Made by a program: the position numbers and the translations under genes. The notes under the pieces were generated by a model. It saw only the letters and a list, made by a program, of their open reading frames with translations, searched no databases and was not told where the DNA came from. Positions 17,515 to 25,379 of a DNA stretch of 64,000 bases are shown here, in pieces. The stretch is from Flavobacteriales bacterium BRH_c54 (lineage in GTDB: Bacteria > Bacteroidota > Bacteroidia > Flavobacteriales_E > Vicingaceae): contig LADZ01000019.1 in the NCBI GenBank assembly GCA_000961845.1, forward strand, positions 1-64,000, written 5' to 3'. Numbering within the stretch: position 1 is the stretch's first letter; every line of letters begins with the position of its first letter.

Positions 17515-18399
17515 ATGAAATATATATACTACATAATTATCACAGTTTTTATCTCCTCAAACATTAGTGTTGCGGCACAGAAGTTTGAAATAATAAATGG
17601 GGATACCATTAACTATATAGACGAGAATAACCTTAAACAAGGTTTTTGGAAAATATTTGGAAGAATGAAAAAGCTTCCTGATTATCAACCAGATCAAGTG
17701 GTTGAACAAGGTGATTACGAAAACAGTCGTAAGCAAGGCATATGGAAAATGTTTTATCCAAACGGTAAAACAAAAAGTGAAGTTGCTTACGTAAACAGCA
17801 GACCAAATGGTTATTACAAAACTTATTACGAGAATGGTGAATTAGAAGAAGAAGGTGAATGGAAAAACAATAGAAATGTTGGTAAATTCGTTAGAAAACA
17901 TCCAAATGGTGAAGTTGCTCAAGAATTTGTTTTTAATGAAAAAGGTAAAAGAGATGGTGAGCAAAAATATTACTACGAAGATGGTGCAGTAATGATTGTT
18001 GCCGAAATTAAAGAAGGAAAAGAAGAAAAAGTAACTGAATATTATCCTGATGGTTCATTAAAAGCCGAAAAGGTATTTATTGACGGAAATTTAGATGTTG
18101 CTAACACTAAAGTATATGAACCTAAAACTCCTATTAAAGAAGTAGTAACAACCGAAAAAGATCCCGTTAAAATAGTTAAAGTTGATAAGGCTGAAGATGT
18201 AAATAAAGGTATCTTTGACGGAAACGGAAACCATAAGTTATACAACAAAGACAAGCAAATATCAAAAGATGGTTTATTTAAAAACTACCGTTTGATGGAT
18301 GGAAAAAACTACAAGTATGATGAAAACGGAATTTTAATAAGCATTGAATTAATTAAAAACGGAAGATATATTGGTGAAGCACCACTTCCAAAAGATTAA
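17515..18399 (+). CDS. Secreted YwqK/MORN-like repeat protein
   Basis: The 294-residue product has a Sec signal peptide (about residues 1-22, ending SVAAQ). About seven imperfect repeats follow, of the form G-x-W-K-x-Y-x-x-N-G-K-x-x-x-E (for example QGIWKMFYPNGKTKSE and NRNVGKFVRKHPNGEVAQE), separated near 205-235 by a Lys/Val-rich spacer. These are MORN_2 repeats, annotated in databases as YwqK-family; the toxin-antitoxin label attached to some members is not supported by any neighbouring toxin here. Location is probably periplasmic or outer-membrane associated. Function unknown. A smaller relative lies at 22158. Confidence 0.85.
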   Translation: MKYIYYIIITVFISSNISVAAQKFEIINGDTINYIDENNLKQGFWKIFGRMKKLPDYQPDQVVEQGDYENSRKQGIWKMFYPNGKTKSEVAYVNSRPNGYYKTYYENGELEEEGEWKNNRNVGKFVRKHPNGEVAQEFVFNEKGKRDGEQKYYYEDGAVMIVAEIKEGKEEKVTEYYPDGSLKAEKVFIDGNLDVANTKVYEPKTPIKEVVTTEKDPVKIVKVDKAEDVNKGIFDGNGNHKLYNKDKQISKDGLFKNYRLMDGKNYKYDENGILISIELIKNGRYIGEAPLPKD

Positions 18400-18417
18400 T
18401 TTTATAACCCTTATTTT

Positions 18418-18452
18418 AAAAAACCCAACTTTTAATAAAAGTTGGGTTTTTT
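18418..18452 (+). terminator. Rho-independent terminator after the YwqK-type gene
   Basis: A perfect 16-bp stem (18418-18433 with 18437-18452) with a 3-base loop and a T run lies 18 bp after the stop codon. Confidence 0.88.
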
Positions 18453-18491
18453 GTTTTATAGATTAACATTATTTTTACCAAAAATTTAAAT

Positions 18492-19967
18492 ATGCCTGAA
18501 AATCGATTAAAAATCTATAACAGCTTAAGCTCTAAAAAAGAAGCTTTTGAACCACTCTCCCCTCCATTTGTTGGACTTTATGTTTGTGGACCTACGGTTT
18601 ATAATGAAGTGCATTTAGGGAATGTTAGAACTTTTATCACTTTCGATATAGTATATAGATATTTAAAATTTTTAGGTTATAAAGTGCGATATGTAAGAAA
18701 CATAACTGATGTTGGACATTTAGTTGATGATGCAGATGCAGGAGAAGATAAAATTGAAAAGCGTGCCCGATTAGAAAAAATTGAACCTATGGAAATTGTT
18801 CAGAAATATACCAACAGTTTCCATGATGTTACCAAATTGTTTAACTTAATTTCTCCAAGTATAGAACCTACAGCATCAGGTCATATTATTGAACAAATTG
18901 AGATGATTCAACAAATCATTAAAAATGGTTATGCTTACGAAATAAACGGTTCTGTATATTTTGATGTGAAGAAATATGCTAAAAAATATAATTACGGAGA
19001 ACTTTCAGGTAGAAAATTAGACGAACTTATTGAAAATACAAGAGAAGAATTAGAAGGTGGAACAGACAAAAAATTCTTTGCCGATTTTGCTCTTTGGAAA
19101 AAAGCCTCCGAAAATACCATTATGAAATGGCCTTCTCCATGGGGAATTGGCGTGCCGGGTTGGCATTTAGAATGTTCTGTAATGAGTACTAAATATTTAG
19201 GCAAATCTTTTGATATTCATGGAGGCGGTATGGATTTAAAATTTCCACACCACGAATGCGAAATCGCTCAATCTGTTGGTAGCGGAAATGAACATCCTGT
19301 TAAATACTGGATGCACGGAAACATGCTTACTGTAAACGGAACTAAAATGAGTAAATCCTTGGGTAATTCTTTCTTACCTCTTGAGCTAATAGCAGGAAGC
19401 CATCCTTTACTAGAAAAAGGCTACTCACCAATGGTAGTTAAATTTTTCTTCTTACAAGCCAATTACAGAAGTACTGTAGATTTCTCTAACGAAGCTTTAC
19501 AAGCTGCCGAAAAAGGATATGCAAGAATGATGACTGCCATCGAAACATTAAACAAAATTATACCTTCAGCTACTACATCATTTAATATTGATACGTTGAT
19601 TAATAAAACCAACGAAAGCATGAATGATGATTTTAATACCCCCGTAACTATTGCTAACTTATTTGATGGTGTTAAAATCATAAATAACATAAAAAGCGAA
19701 AAAGCTACCATAACAGCTGAAGATTTAACAAAACTAAAAGCTTTATATAACAATTTTATTTTTGATATTTTTGGATTACAAAAAGAAAGCTCAACTGCTA
19801 AAAATGATTACTTAGATGATATCATGAATGTTATTATGAACATTAGAAATGAAGCAAAAGCATCTAAAAACTGGGCACTCTCAGACTTAATCAGAGATGA
19901 ACTAAAAAATTTAAACATTACTATTCAAGACTCAAAAGATGGCTCAAATTGGACTGTGGAGAATTAA
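18492..19967 (+). CDS. cysS: Cysteinyl-tRNA synthetase
   Basis: CysRS charges tRNA-Cys in the cytosol. The 491-residue protein is of family length. It has zinc ligand Cys32 in VCGPTVYNEVHLGN, the HIGH-type motif HLGN at 41-44, GWHLECSVMS, the HHECEIAQS zinc/adenylate region, and KMSKS at residues 285-289. The C-terminal anticodon-binding DALR-like helical region ends near KDGSNWTVEN. Its 3' end overlaps the next gene by 29 bp, so the M28 protein is likely co-expressed. Confidence 0.97.
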   Translation: MPENRLKIYNSLSSKKEAFEPLSPPFVGLYVCGPTVYNEVHLGNVRTFITFDIVYRYLKFLGYKVRYVRNITDVGHLVDDADAGEDKIEKRARLEKIEPMEIVQKYTNSFHDVTKLFNLISPSIEPTASGHIIEQIEMIQQIIKNGYAYEINGSVYFDVKKYAKKYNYGELSGRKLDELIENTREELEGGTDKKFFADFALWKKASENTIMKWPSPWGIGVPGWHLECSVMSTKYLGKSFDIHGGGMDLKFPHHECEIAQSVGSGNEHPVKYWMHGNMLTVNGTKMSKSLGNSFLPLELIAGSHPLLEKGYSPMVVKFFFLQANYRSTVDFSNEALQAAEKGYARMMTAIETLNKIIPSATTSFNIDTLINKTNESMNDDFNTPVTIANLFDGVKIINNIKSEKATITAEDLTKLKALYNNFIFDIFGLQKESSTAKNDYLDDIMNVIMNIRNEAKASKNWALSDLIRDELKNLNITIQDSKDGSNWTVEN

Positions 19968-20964
19968 CCTGTTTCTCCTATTAATACTTAGTTTTTTTAT
20001 ATTTTCTTGTGAAGATGAAAAAGAACAAGAACAACAACAAACAACACAACCGAAAAAACCGATAAAAACTGCTTTTATTCCACTCGAAAAACCTAATTTC
20101 AGTGAAGATTCTGCCTACCTATATGTACAACAACAAGTAGATTTTGGCCCTCGTTTTCCTAATAACGAAGCCCATGGAAAATGTGCTATTTTCTTAAAAA
20201 ATAAATTGGCTTCTTTTGGCTTTTCTAGTCAAATTCAAGAAGGAAAAGCAACTACTTTTAATAATAAAAACATTACCATAAAAAACATTATAGGTACACA
20301 CAACCCAACTGCAACAAAAAGAATTTTATTATTTGCCCATTGGGATACTCGACCTTTTGCCGACCATGATGATAAAGACAGAACAAAACCAATTTTAGGT
20401 GCTAATGATGGAGCAAGTGGCGTAGGTATTTTGTTAGAAGTAGCTCGTCAGATAAACATTACACAGCCGGAAATTGGAATTGACATCATTTTTTTTGATG
20501 CTGAAGATTACGGACAACCTTCAAGCTTAATGAGTCCATCGTTAGCAGAAACTTGGTGTTTGGGCTCTCAATATTGGGCAAGAAATCCTCATATACCTGG
20601 ATATAAAGCCGATTTTGGAATTTTACTCGATATGGTTGGAGGACCAAATCCACAATTTACCAAAGAAAGTATTTCTATGAGGTATGCTCCTAATATTGTT
20701 AGGAAAGTATGGGATGTTGCCAAAAGATTAGGACATCAGCATGTGTTTGTTGATAAAGAGACTTATTTTGTTGGAACTGACGATCATCAATTTGTAAATG
20801 AAATTGCCAACATACCAAGTATAGACATTATCCATTTTGAAGAAAGTACAGGTAGTTTTCATCAGTCGTGGCATACCCATGATGATAATATGGAAGTAAT
20901 AGATAAAAACACATTAAACATTGTTGGAGAAACAATTTTAGGAGTTATTTACAATGAAAAATAA
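19939..20964 (+). CDS. M28-family lipoprotein, glutaminyl-peptide cyclotransferase-like
   Basis: The 341-residue exported protein has a lipoprotein signal (FFIFSC, Cys about residue 24). The catalytic domain of the M28 fold follows: HWDTRPFADHDD and GANDGASGVGILLEVA (zinc Asp), IFFDAEDYG (Glu), LDMVGGPNP, DDHQFV and SWHTHDDN (zinc His). DMVGGPNP and the SWHTHDDN ending match animal and Bacteroidota glutaminyl cyclases more than aminopeptidases. Glutaminyl cyclases form N-terminal pyroglutamate on exported proteins, common in Bacteroidota where signal peptidase often leaves Gln at +1; several exported proteins in this window have AQ or SQ at the cleavage point. It overlaps cysS by 29 bp. Confidence 0.85.
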   Translation: MAQIGLWRINLFLLLILSFFIFSCEDEKEQEQQQTTQPKKPIKTAFIPLEKPNFSEDSAYLYVQQQVDFGPRFPNNEAHGKCAIFLKNKLASFGFSSQIQEGKATTFNNKNITIKNIIGTHNPTATKRILLFAHWDTRPFADHDDKDRTKPILGANDGASGVGILLEVARQINITQPEIGIDIIFFDAEDYGQPSSLMSPSLAETWCLGSQYWARNPHIPGYKADFGILLDMVGGPNPQFTKESISMRYAPNIVRKVWDVAKRLGHQHVFVDKETYFVGTDDHQFVNEIANIPSIDIIHFEESTGSFHQSWHTHDDNMEVIDKNTLNIVGETILGVIYNEK

Positions 20965-20981
20965 TTTTTTTTAATTCTCTC

Positions 20982-21011
20982 TTGCATATTACGAATATTT
21001 GTTTACATTTG
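20982..21011 (+). promoter_or_regulatory. Strong consensus promoter of the acidic lipoprotein
   Basis: TTG at 20982-20984 and TACATTTG at 21004-21011 with 19-bp spacing form a near-ideal Bacteroidota promoter. The ATG follows 61 bases after the -7 box. Confidence 0.7.
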
Positions 21012-21072
21012 TGACCTATTTTGACGAATAGAAAACTAAAAATCAATCAATAACCAAAAACAATTAATTAAA

Positions 21073-21318
21073 ATGAAAAAAGTATTAGCATTATTAATGG
21101 TTGCAGGTATGTTCTCTCTAGTAGCATGCGGACCATCAGAAGAAGAAAAAGCAGCAGCAGAAGCAGAAGCTCAAAAAATCGCTGACGATTTAATGAAAGG
21201 CTTAGAAGAAGCTGTTGAAGAAGAACCAACTGCTGAAGTAGAAGAAGCTCCAGCTGACTCTACAGAAGCTCCAGCTGAAGAAGCTACTGAAACTCCAGCT
21301 GAAGAATCTGCTGAATAA
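21073..21318 (+). CDS. Small, highly acidic Glu/Ala-rich lipoprotein
   Basis: The 81-residue product has a lipoprotein signal (VLALLMVAGMFSLVACG, acylated Cys19). Almost the whole mature part is Glu, Ala, Pro and Thr, with a run of EEAPADSTEAPAEEATE type near the C-terminus. Such a sequence is expected to be disordered and strongly negative. The family is not one I can name. It is monocistronic: a near-ideal promoter upstream and a strong terminator 29 bp after its stop suggest high expression. Role unknown; a surface or periplasmic spacer or cation-binding peptide is only a guess. Confidence 0.8.
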   Translation: MKKVLALLMVAGMFSLVACGPSEEEKAAAEAEAQKIADDLMKGLEEAVEEEPTAEVEEAPADSTEAPAEEATETPAEESAE

Positions 21319-21346
21319 GTATTAAATAAGATTTATCTTATAAATT

Positions 21347-21379
21347 AAGACTGTCAATTTAATGACAGTCTTTTTTTTA
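21347..21379 (+). terminator. Rho-independent terminator after the acidic lipoprotein
   Basis: A 10-bp perfect stem (21347-21356 with 21363-21372), 6-base loop and T run. trmB starts only 14 bp later, so trmB depends on read-through or on an unseen promoter. Confidence 0.88.
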
Positions 21380-21393
21380 TTCTATTTTCTAAT

Positions 21394-22086
21394 ATGGGAC
21401 AAAAAAACAAATTAGCCAAGTGGGCAGACAACTTAACTTTTGGCAACGTTTACCAACCAAAAACCACTGAAGTATTAAATGCTAATTATCATTTAAAAGG
21501 AAAATGGAATACCAAAGTTTTTAAAAATGACCACCCTATTGTTTTAGAACTAGGCTGTGGTAAAGGCGAATATTCTGTTGGACTAGCAAAACACTACCCT
21601 GATAAAAATTTTATTGGACTAGATATTAAAGGTAATAGAATTTGGAAAGGTGCTAAAGAAGCTTTCGAAAAAAACATGAACAATGTTATTTTTATCAGAA
21701 CCAGAATAGATTTTATTACTTCTTTGTTTAACGAAAATGAAGTGGACGAAATTTGGATTACCTTTCCCGACCCGCAACCAAAAGACCGGTTAGCAAGAAA
21801 AAGACTTACCTCTCCCCTGTTTATTGAAAGGTATAAACAAATTTTAAAACCTAATGGCATCATTCACCTAAAAACAGACCATGAAGGATTTTTTAGATAT
21901 ACACTAGAAGAAATTGAATCTCACAACTATCGTTTAATAGAACACACTTTTAATTTATATGGCGAAAAAATTGCTGATTTAGATGAAAAAACGCGTGATA
22001 TACTATCTATAAAAACATTTTACGAAAACTTATTTTCTCAAAAAGGACATAATATTCATTATCTAAAATTTCAAGTAAACAAGTAA
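21394..22086 (+). CDS. trmB: tRNA (guanine-N7)-methyltransferase
   Basis: TrmB methylates G46 in the tRNA variable loop using S-adenosylmethionine in the cytosol. The 230-residue protein has the SAM-binding motif LELGCGKGEYS (about residues 50-60), FIGLDIKGNRIWKGA, the catalytic and tRNA-contacting stretch WITFPDPQPKDRLARKRLT, and HLKTDHEGFF. The start leaves 14 bp to the preceding terminator. The next gene is a separate lipoprotein with its own likely promoter. Confidence 0.96.
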   Translation: MGQKNKLAKWADNLTFGNVYQPKTTEVLNANYHLKGKWNTKVFKNDHPIVLELGCGKGEYSVGLAKHYPDKNFIGLDIKGNRIWKGAKEAFEKNMNNVIFIRTRIDFITSLFNENEVDEIWITFPDPQPKDRLARKRLTSPLFIERYKQILKPNGIIHLKTDHEGFFRYTLEEIESHNYRLIEHTFNLYGEKIADLDEKTRDILSIKTFYENLFSQKGHNIHYLKFQVNK

Positions 22087-22098
22087 GTATAATTATTA

Positions 22099-22128
22099 TT
22101 GTTAAAAGATGAATAAAGCGTAATTTTA
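22099..22128 (+). promoter_or_regulatory. Probable promoter of the YwqK lipoprotein/dnaG pair
   Basis: TTG at 22099-22101 and TAATTTTA at 22121-22128, spaced by 19 bp. The -7 element differs from consensus in its last base. The ATG is 29 bases downstream. Confidence 0.45.
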
Positions 22129-22157
22129 CGAATGAAAATCATCTAAAATAGTGAATT

Positions 22158-22583
22158 ATGCGAAAAATAATTGGTTTAATTATCGTAGTTTTTTTTCTAT
22201 TCTCTTGCAAAGAAAAACATATTGAAAAAACAGAAGAAGCTTACCCCGACAAATCTCCTAAAGTAGTTGGCATCTATAAATTAAATGAAAATCAACAAGA
22301 AATTAAATTCGAAGAAAAAATACTATTTCCTACAGGAGAACTAAAAATGAAAGGCCCTATAGAAAATAACCTCAGACATGGTGTTTGGGTAGCATATTTT
22401 AAATCGGGCAAAAAACAAAGTGAAGGAGAGTTTGTAGATGGAGTAAGGAATGGATTTACCATTGTTTATCATGAAAATGGTAATAAACTTTATGAAGGTT
22501 TTTATACCGATGGCAAAGAATCAGGAGTTTGGAAATTTTACAGTAAAGACGGAAGTTTAAATAGCGAAAAAAAATTTGATTAA
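22158..22583 (+). CDS. YwqK/MORN-like repeat lipoprotein
   Basis: The 141-residue product has a lipoprotein signal (VVFFLFSC, Cys17). Three MORN_2-type repeats follow (LRHGVWVAYFKSGKKQSEG, VRNGFTIVYHENGNKLYEG, KESGVWKFYSKDGSLNSE). It resembles the larger secreted YwqK-type protein at 17515 but is lipid-anchored and shorter. dnaG begins 6 bp after it, so both are probably on one mRNA, an unusual partner for primase. Function unknown. Confidence 0.85.
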   Translation: MRKIIGLIIVVFFLFSCKEKHIEKTEEAYPDKSPKVVGIYKLNENQQEIKFEEKILFPTGELKMKGPIENNLRHGVWVAYFKSGKKQSEGEFVDGVRNGFTIVYHENGNKLYEGFYTDGKESGVWKFYSKDGSLNSEKKFD

Positions 22584-22589
22584 CACGTA

Positions 22590-24530
22590 ATGATTCCAAA
22601 GGATACCATAGATGAAATTTTTAACGCCTGCATTATTGAAGATGTTGTAGGCGATTTTGTTACGCTTAAAAAAAGAGGTGCAAATTATTTAGGTAACTGT
22701 CCTTTTCATAACGAAAAAACTCCCTCTTTTACGGTTTCTCCTGCTAAAGGAATTTATAAATGTTTTGGATGCGGAAAAGCCGGAAACTCCGTAAATTTTA
22801 TAATGGAGCACGAGCATTATACTTATCCCGAAGCACTTAAATACCTAGCCGACAAATACCAAATTGAAGTTGAAGAAGAAGAGCAAAGTGATGCTCAAAT
22901 ACAAGCTGCCAACGAAAAAGAAAGCCTTTACATTGTTTCTAATTTTGCTGCCAAATATTTTGCTAACGAACTGCTTAATACCGACAAAGGCAAAGCTATA
23001 GGTTTAAGTTATTTTGAAGAAAGAGGTTTTACGCCCGAAACAATAGAAAAATTTCAGTTAGGTTATAGTCCTGATGAATGGACATCCTTTACAGATGAAG
23101 CCCAAAATGCAGGGTACGATATTAAATATTTAGAAAAATCTGGACTAACTATAGTTAAAGAAAATAAAAAATTTGACCGATTTAAAGGCAGGGTAATGTT
23201 TCCAATCCATAACCTCTCTGGTAGAGTATTAGGTTTTGGAGGAAGAATATTAACCAACGATAAAAAAGCAGCAAAGTATATTAACTCTCCTGAATCGGAA
23301 ATTTACGATAAGAGTAATGTGCTTTATGGAATTTATTTTGCCAAAAAAAGCATTACACAGGAAGACAATTGTTTTTTAGTAGAAGGTTATACCGATGTAA
23401 TTTCTTTATCTCAAGCCGGAGTAGAAAATGTGGTGGCATCTTCCGGAACTTCTCTTACTGAAGGACAAATTAGGTTAATTAGTCGCTACACAAAAAACAT
23501 TACCATACTTTATGACGGAGATATTGCCGGAATTAAAGCTTCCTTTAGAGGAATTGATATGATTTTGCAAGAAGGGATGAATGTAAAAGTAGTACTTTTT
23601 CCTGACGGGGAAGACCCAGATTCATATGCTAAAAAAGCTACAACCGAAGAGTTAAAAGAATATATTGGAGAAAAAGCTCAAGATTTTATCCAGTTTAAAA
23701 TAAGCGTTTTACTAGAAGAATCAGGTAAAGATCCTATAAAACGAGCTGAACTTATTAAAGACATTGTAAGTAGTATTGCCCTTATTCCCGACCAAATTAA
23801 AAGAGCGGTTTATACCAAAGAATGTAGTGTGCTGTTAGAAATCCCTGAGCAAGCACTTATCAACGAAATCAATAAAATACTCCGTAAAAAATATACAAAA
23901 CAATCTTCCTCCTCGGAAGAAATAATTACTGAAACAGATTATCAATCTTTTACTCCAACAGAAAAAAAAGATGCTTCCAATACAGATTTATTAAATTGGG
24001 AAAGAGAAATTATTCGTTTACTAATTAATTATGCCGATAAAACCATAAAAGTTAAAGTAATACAAGAAGAAAAAGAAGAAACACGAGAAATTCCGATTGT
24101 TACTTATATCGTTCATTCTTTGCTTGGTGATGAAATTGAATTTACTACTCCTGTCTACCAAAATATTTTTTTGCTCTACAACACCCATCTTAAAGATGAG
24201 AAAATAATGTCTCAACAAACATTAATTCAACATGAAGATACTGCCATAAAAGATACTGCAATTGATTTACTTTCAACAAAATATGAATTAAACGATTGGG
24301 GAAAACATAACATTACCGTAAACACAGAAAACAACCAACTCGAAATAGCTGTTATCAACTCTGTGCATGCTTTTAAACTTTGTAAAGTAAAACACCTCAT
24401 CAAAAAAACACAAGAAGAACTTAAAGGAGTTGATGATGAAAATCAAATAAAAATCATCCAAAAAATTATGCTGTTAGAGCAAATTAAAGCTCAACTTTCT
24501 GATAAATTAGGGATTATTATTGTAGAGTAA
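22590..24530 (+). CDS. dnaG: DNA primase
   Basis: DnaG synthesises RNA primers at the replication fork. The 646-residue protein has the N-terminal CHC2 zinc finger (Cys37, His40, Cys58, Cys61). The TOPRIM catalytic core has Glu265 in LVEGYTDV and Asp309/Asp311 in YDGDIAG, and a DnaB-binding helical C-terminal part follows. The usual sigma-factor gene partner (rpoD) seen in other phyla is absent, as is normal for Bacteroidota. A terminator overlaps its stop. Confidence 0.97.
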   Translation: MIPKDTIDEIFNACIIEDVVGDFVTLKKRGANYLGNCPFHNEKTPSFTVSPAKGIYKCFGCGKAGNSVNFIMEHEHYTYPEALKYLADKYQIEVEEEEQSDAQIQAANEKESLYIVSNFAAKYFANELLNTDKGKAIGLSYFEERGFTPETIEKFQLGYSPDEWTSFTDEAQNAGYDIKYLEKSGLTIVKENKKFDRFKGRVMFPIHNLSGRVLGFGGRILTNDKKAAKYINSPESEIYDKSNVLYGIYFAKKSITQEDNCFLVEGYTDVISLSQAGVENVVASSGTSLTEGQIRLISRYTKNITILYDGDIAGIKASFRGIDMILQEGMNVKVVLFPDGEDPDSYAKKATTEELKEYIGEKAQDFIQFKISVLLEESGKDPIKRAELIKDIVSSIALIPDQIKRAVYTKECSVLLEIPEQALINEINKILRKKYTKQSSSSEEIITETDYQSFTPTEKKDASNTDLLNWEREIIRLLINYADKTIKVKVIQEEKEETREIPIVTYIVHSLLGDEIEFTTPVYQNIFLLYNTHLKDEKIMSQQTLIQHEDTAIKDTAIDLLSTKYELNDWGKHNITVNTENNQLEIAVINSVHAFKLCKVKHLIKKTQEELKGVDDENQIKIIQKIMLLEQIKAQLSDKLGIIIVE

Positions 24531-24558
24531 AATCCCCTATTCTACCGAAAGGGGATTT
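24530..24558. terminator. Bidirectional hairpin between dnaG and the cupin gene
   Basis: A 9-bp stem (24530-24538 with 24550-24558) with GC core and A/T flanks lies between two convergent genes and can serve both. Confidence 0.7.
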
Positions 24559-24567
24559 ATCTAACAA

Positions 24568-24966
24568 TTATTCTTCTTCAAAAATCCTATCTTCTTTATT
24601 AAATTTAGGCATTTGTACAGAAAGCACTTTTACAGGAGTTTCAGAGGTTACTTTTAGCGAGTGAAACGTATCTTTAGGGATGATGAAAAAATCACCTTTC
24701 TTAATTTCAAACTGCTGTTCGCCAACTGTCATTATTCCTGCTCCATCAATAACAGTAATACTTTCGGTATGCTCCACATGTTTGTGCGATTTTACACTTT
24801 GCTTTATCCAAATAAGAAAATAAGAAGCGTGTTCATTTTCATAAATCGGTTCAACATGTATATTCTCATAGGTAGTTTGAGGCTCAATAATCTCTAGCGA
24901 TTGCTTTTCTTGAGCAAATCCTAAAGTTGTACATAACAACAAAATAATTATTAAAATACTTTTCAT
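24568..24966 (-). CDS. Exported cupin-domain protein
   Basis: The 132-residue product has a Sec signal peptide (residues 1-18, ending GFAQ). A single small cupin barrel follows (about 50-125), with metal-ligand-type motif H-K-H-x(4)-E (KSHKHVEHTESI) and the second motif around GDFFIIPKDTFHS. Such periplasmic cupins bind a metal ion but their substrates vary, and no enzyme activity can be assigned. It lies 50 bp downstream of the HMA-domain gene on the same strand but has its own -7 box, so it may or may not belong to the metal module. Confidence 0.8.
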   Translation of the reverse strand: MKSILIIILLLCTTLGFAQEKQSLEIIEPQTTYENIHVEPIYENEHASYFLIWIKQSVKSHKHVEHTESITVIDGAGIMTVGEQQFEIKKGDFFIIPKDTFHSLKVTSETPVKVLSVQMPKFNKEDRIFEEE

Positions 24967-25002
24967 GGGTAACTTTTTATAGGTTTCGCGTTATAAAAAT
25001 AA

Positions 25003-25010
25003 CAAAAATA
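25003..25010 (-). promoter_or_regulatory. -7 box of the cupin gene
   Basis: The minus strand reads TATTTTTG, matching TAnnTTTG, 36 bases before the ATG at 24966. There is no clear -33. Confidence 0.4.
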
Positions 25011-25016
25011 TTATTC

Positions 25017-25367
25017 CTATTTATGTCCACCTTTTTGGCAACAAGCTGGAAGTTGCTCATAAGCTTTTTCGTTTGCCGGAAGCTTGTCTGCATCATATCC
25101 CACTTTAGTTACTGCTTCTTTTAATTTTTCAGGAGTGGTTTTCTTTGGATTATATTCTATTGTAAACACAGCTGTTTCAACATCTAGTTCCGATTTTTTT
25201 ACTCCTTTTTCATAAGCAAAAGCTTTTTCCAATCGCTCCTTACACATACCGCACTGAGCTGATGTTTTAATTTTTATCGTTGCTGTTTTTTTAGTGTCTT
25301 GTGCTTTCACATCATTTACAGAAAAGCTAAAAACACTTACTAATAATAATACAAATAAATTTTTCAT
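25017..25367 (-). CDS. Exported heavy-metal-associated (HMA) domain protein
   Basis: The 116-residue product has a signal peptide (about 1-22, cleavage near VKAQ). An HMA ferredoxin-like domain follows, with the metal-binding pair CGMC (in AQCGMCKERLEKAF) and the family pattern VETAVFTIEYNPKKTTPEKL. The C-terminus carries a further Cys pair and His (PACCQKGGHK). Such proteins bind Cu+ or similar soft metals. The gene starts 12 bp after the TonB-dependent receptor ends, on the same strand, so they form an operon. Metal identity is inferred, not shown. Confidence 0.88.
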   Translation of the reverse strand: MKNLFVLLLVSVFSFSVNDVKAQDTKKTATIKIKTSAQCGMCKERLEKAFAYEKGVKKSELDVETAVFTIEYNPKKTTPEKLKEAVTKVGYDADKLPANEKAYEQLPACCQKGGHK

Positions 25368-25379
25368 GAGATTTAATTT

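Noticed and set aside
17515-18399. Antitoxin of a toxin-antitoxin pair
   Set aside because: Database names for YwqK-type proteins suggest this, but the product is exported, and no toxin gene is adjacent.
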